Origin: Eublepharis macularius
Lineage: Eukaryota; Chordata; Lepidosauria; Squamata; Eublepharidae
Reading direction: 5' to 3'
Assembly: GCF_028583425.1 (NCBI RefSeq)
Contig: NC_072801.1
Coordinates: forward strand, 62,945,766-63,009,765
DNA: 64,000 nucleotides
Below the pieces are notes generated by a model. The model made no database searches, was not told the DNA's origin, and saw nothing but the letters and a program-made list of their open reading frames with translations. Shown piece after piece: positions 63,341 through 64,000 of the stretch; positions within the stretch are counted from its first letter, which is position 1; every line of letters starts with the position of its first letter. The translations under genes and the position numbers were made by a program.

Positions 63341-64000
63341 CCCTGACCTGGATAGCTCCCACTGTTGCTCTTTTGGCGAGGGGGTGCAGCAGGCTCATCC
63401 TAAATTTGCATCGGTTTAGGATTAAAGACCCTTCCATGGGTGGGAAGTGGAGGGGGATGGGGGCTGCCAACTTCATCAGACCCCAGGGGCAAATCTCCAG
63501 CATGGATCTTTTTACCCTTGTCAGGATGCGTAGGCATAGCTTGCTGCCAGCTGTGCCCACTGGATGGATGCCACCTCTTCTGAACTGTTTCTTCCCTTGC
63601 TGAGCCTTGGGCGACTTCACAGCTTCTTGGATTGGTACTTAATTAGCCTGGTTCTGTCTGCTGCACCTGGGGTACTAAGGTGGCATTCTTCGTCCCTTTC
63701 CTTCATCCTGGTAATGTGGGACTGGGGGGGGGTGCTCTCTGCCAGTCGCAGCCTGACACATAGCCTGGATTGTTACTGCAAACTGCATTGCTTGGACCTC
63801 TGCAGACCACCAACTGATATTGCTGCCTTGGATTGATAGGATTTCTCCACTGGGATGTTACCGTTTCCTTTACTCAGCCCTCCAGGATGGTAGCAAAGGG
63901 CATATTTTGTTGCCCACCCACCTTGGCATGAAACTTTGATGCAGAAATGAGAGTTCAGATGTACACTTAGGGACGTCATCCAAGCAGGGTAAGTTCAGTT

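Overview
The window is nuclear DNA from a squamate reptile. Three spliced vertebrate genes lie head to tail on the minus strand and account for all the convincing coding sequence. The rest is intron and intergenic DNA with tRNA-derived SINEs of the Sauria type, CR1/L2-like, L1-like and RTE/BovB-like LINE ends, and many short inverted-repeat elements. Sauria SINEs, L1 and BovB in the same locus point to a lizard or gecko. I cannot name the species. There is no prokaryotic operon, CRISPR array or rRNA.

Gene order in the direction of transcription (high to low coordinate) is CCDC106, U2AF2, EPN1. The same three genes in the same order and orientation lie on human chromosome 19q13, so this is conserved synteny. 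CCDC106 (coiled-coil nuclear protein) has five coding exons between 48907 and 43101, with a CpG-rich candidate promoter near 54.6-55.2 kb. U2AF2 (U2AF65, the large splicing factor that reads the polypyrimidine tract) is complete in twelve coding exons from 38934 to 16535, with a CpG-rich promoter at 38.6-39.3 kb. EPN1 (epsin-1, endocytic adaptor) starts in a CpG island at 10.4-11.4 kb. Only its first two coding exons (3312-3085 and 485-236), which encode the ENTH domain, are in the window. All listed exon junctions are GT-AG and the reading frames join without breaks.

Region by region: 0-11.4 kb is EPN1 5' end and introns. 11.4-15.9 kb is intergenic and holds a 769-bp foldback insertion. 15.9-39.3 kb is U2AF2, whose first intron holds a near-perfect palindrome with 496-bp arms. 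39.3-42.5 kb is intergenic with an L1 fragment. 42.5-55.2 kb is CCDC106, with nested hAT-like elements and a zinc-finger gene remnant in its first intron. 55.5-64 kb is repeat-rich intergenic DNA with no gene I can identify, and includes a possible solo LTR.

The most unusual material is non-coding. Two foldback insertions (14142-14910 and 32574-33714) share one architecture: 16-17 bp target duplications, equal arms with no net length difference, and an 80-83 bp spacer. A common short interspersed foldback repeat carries sequence that fits the hammerhead ribozyme core, best preserved on the minus strand at 51782-51818. The genes also show lineage differences worth checking: a 10-codon exon 3 in U2AF2, two in-frame donors in CCDC106 exon 1, and a 32-residue C-terminal extension in CCDC106.
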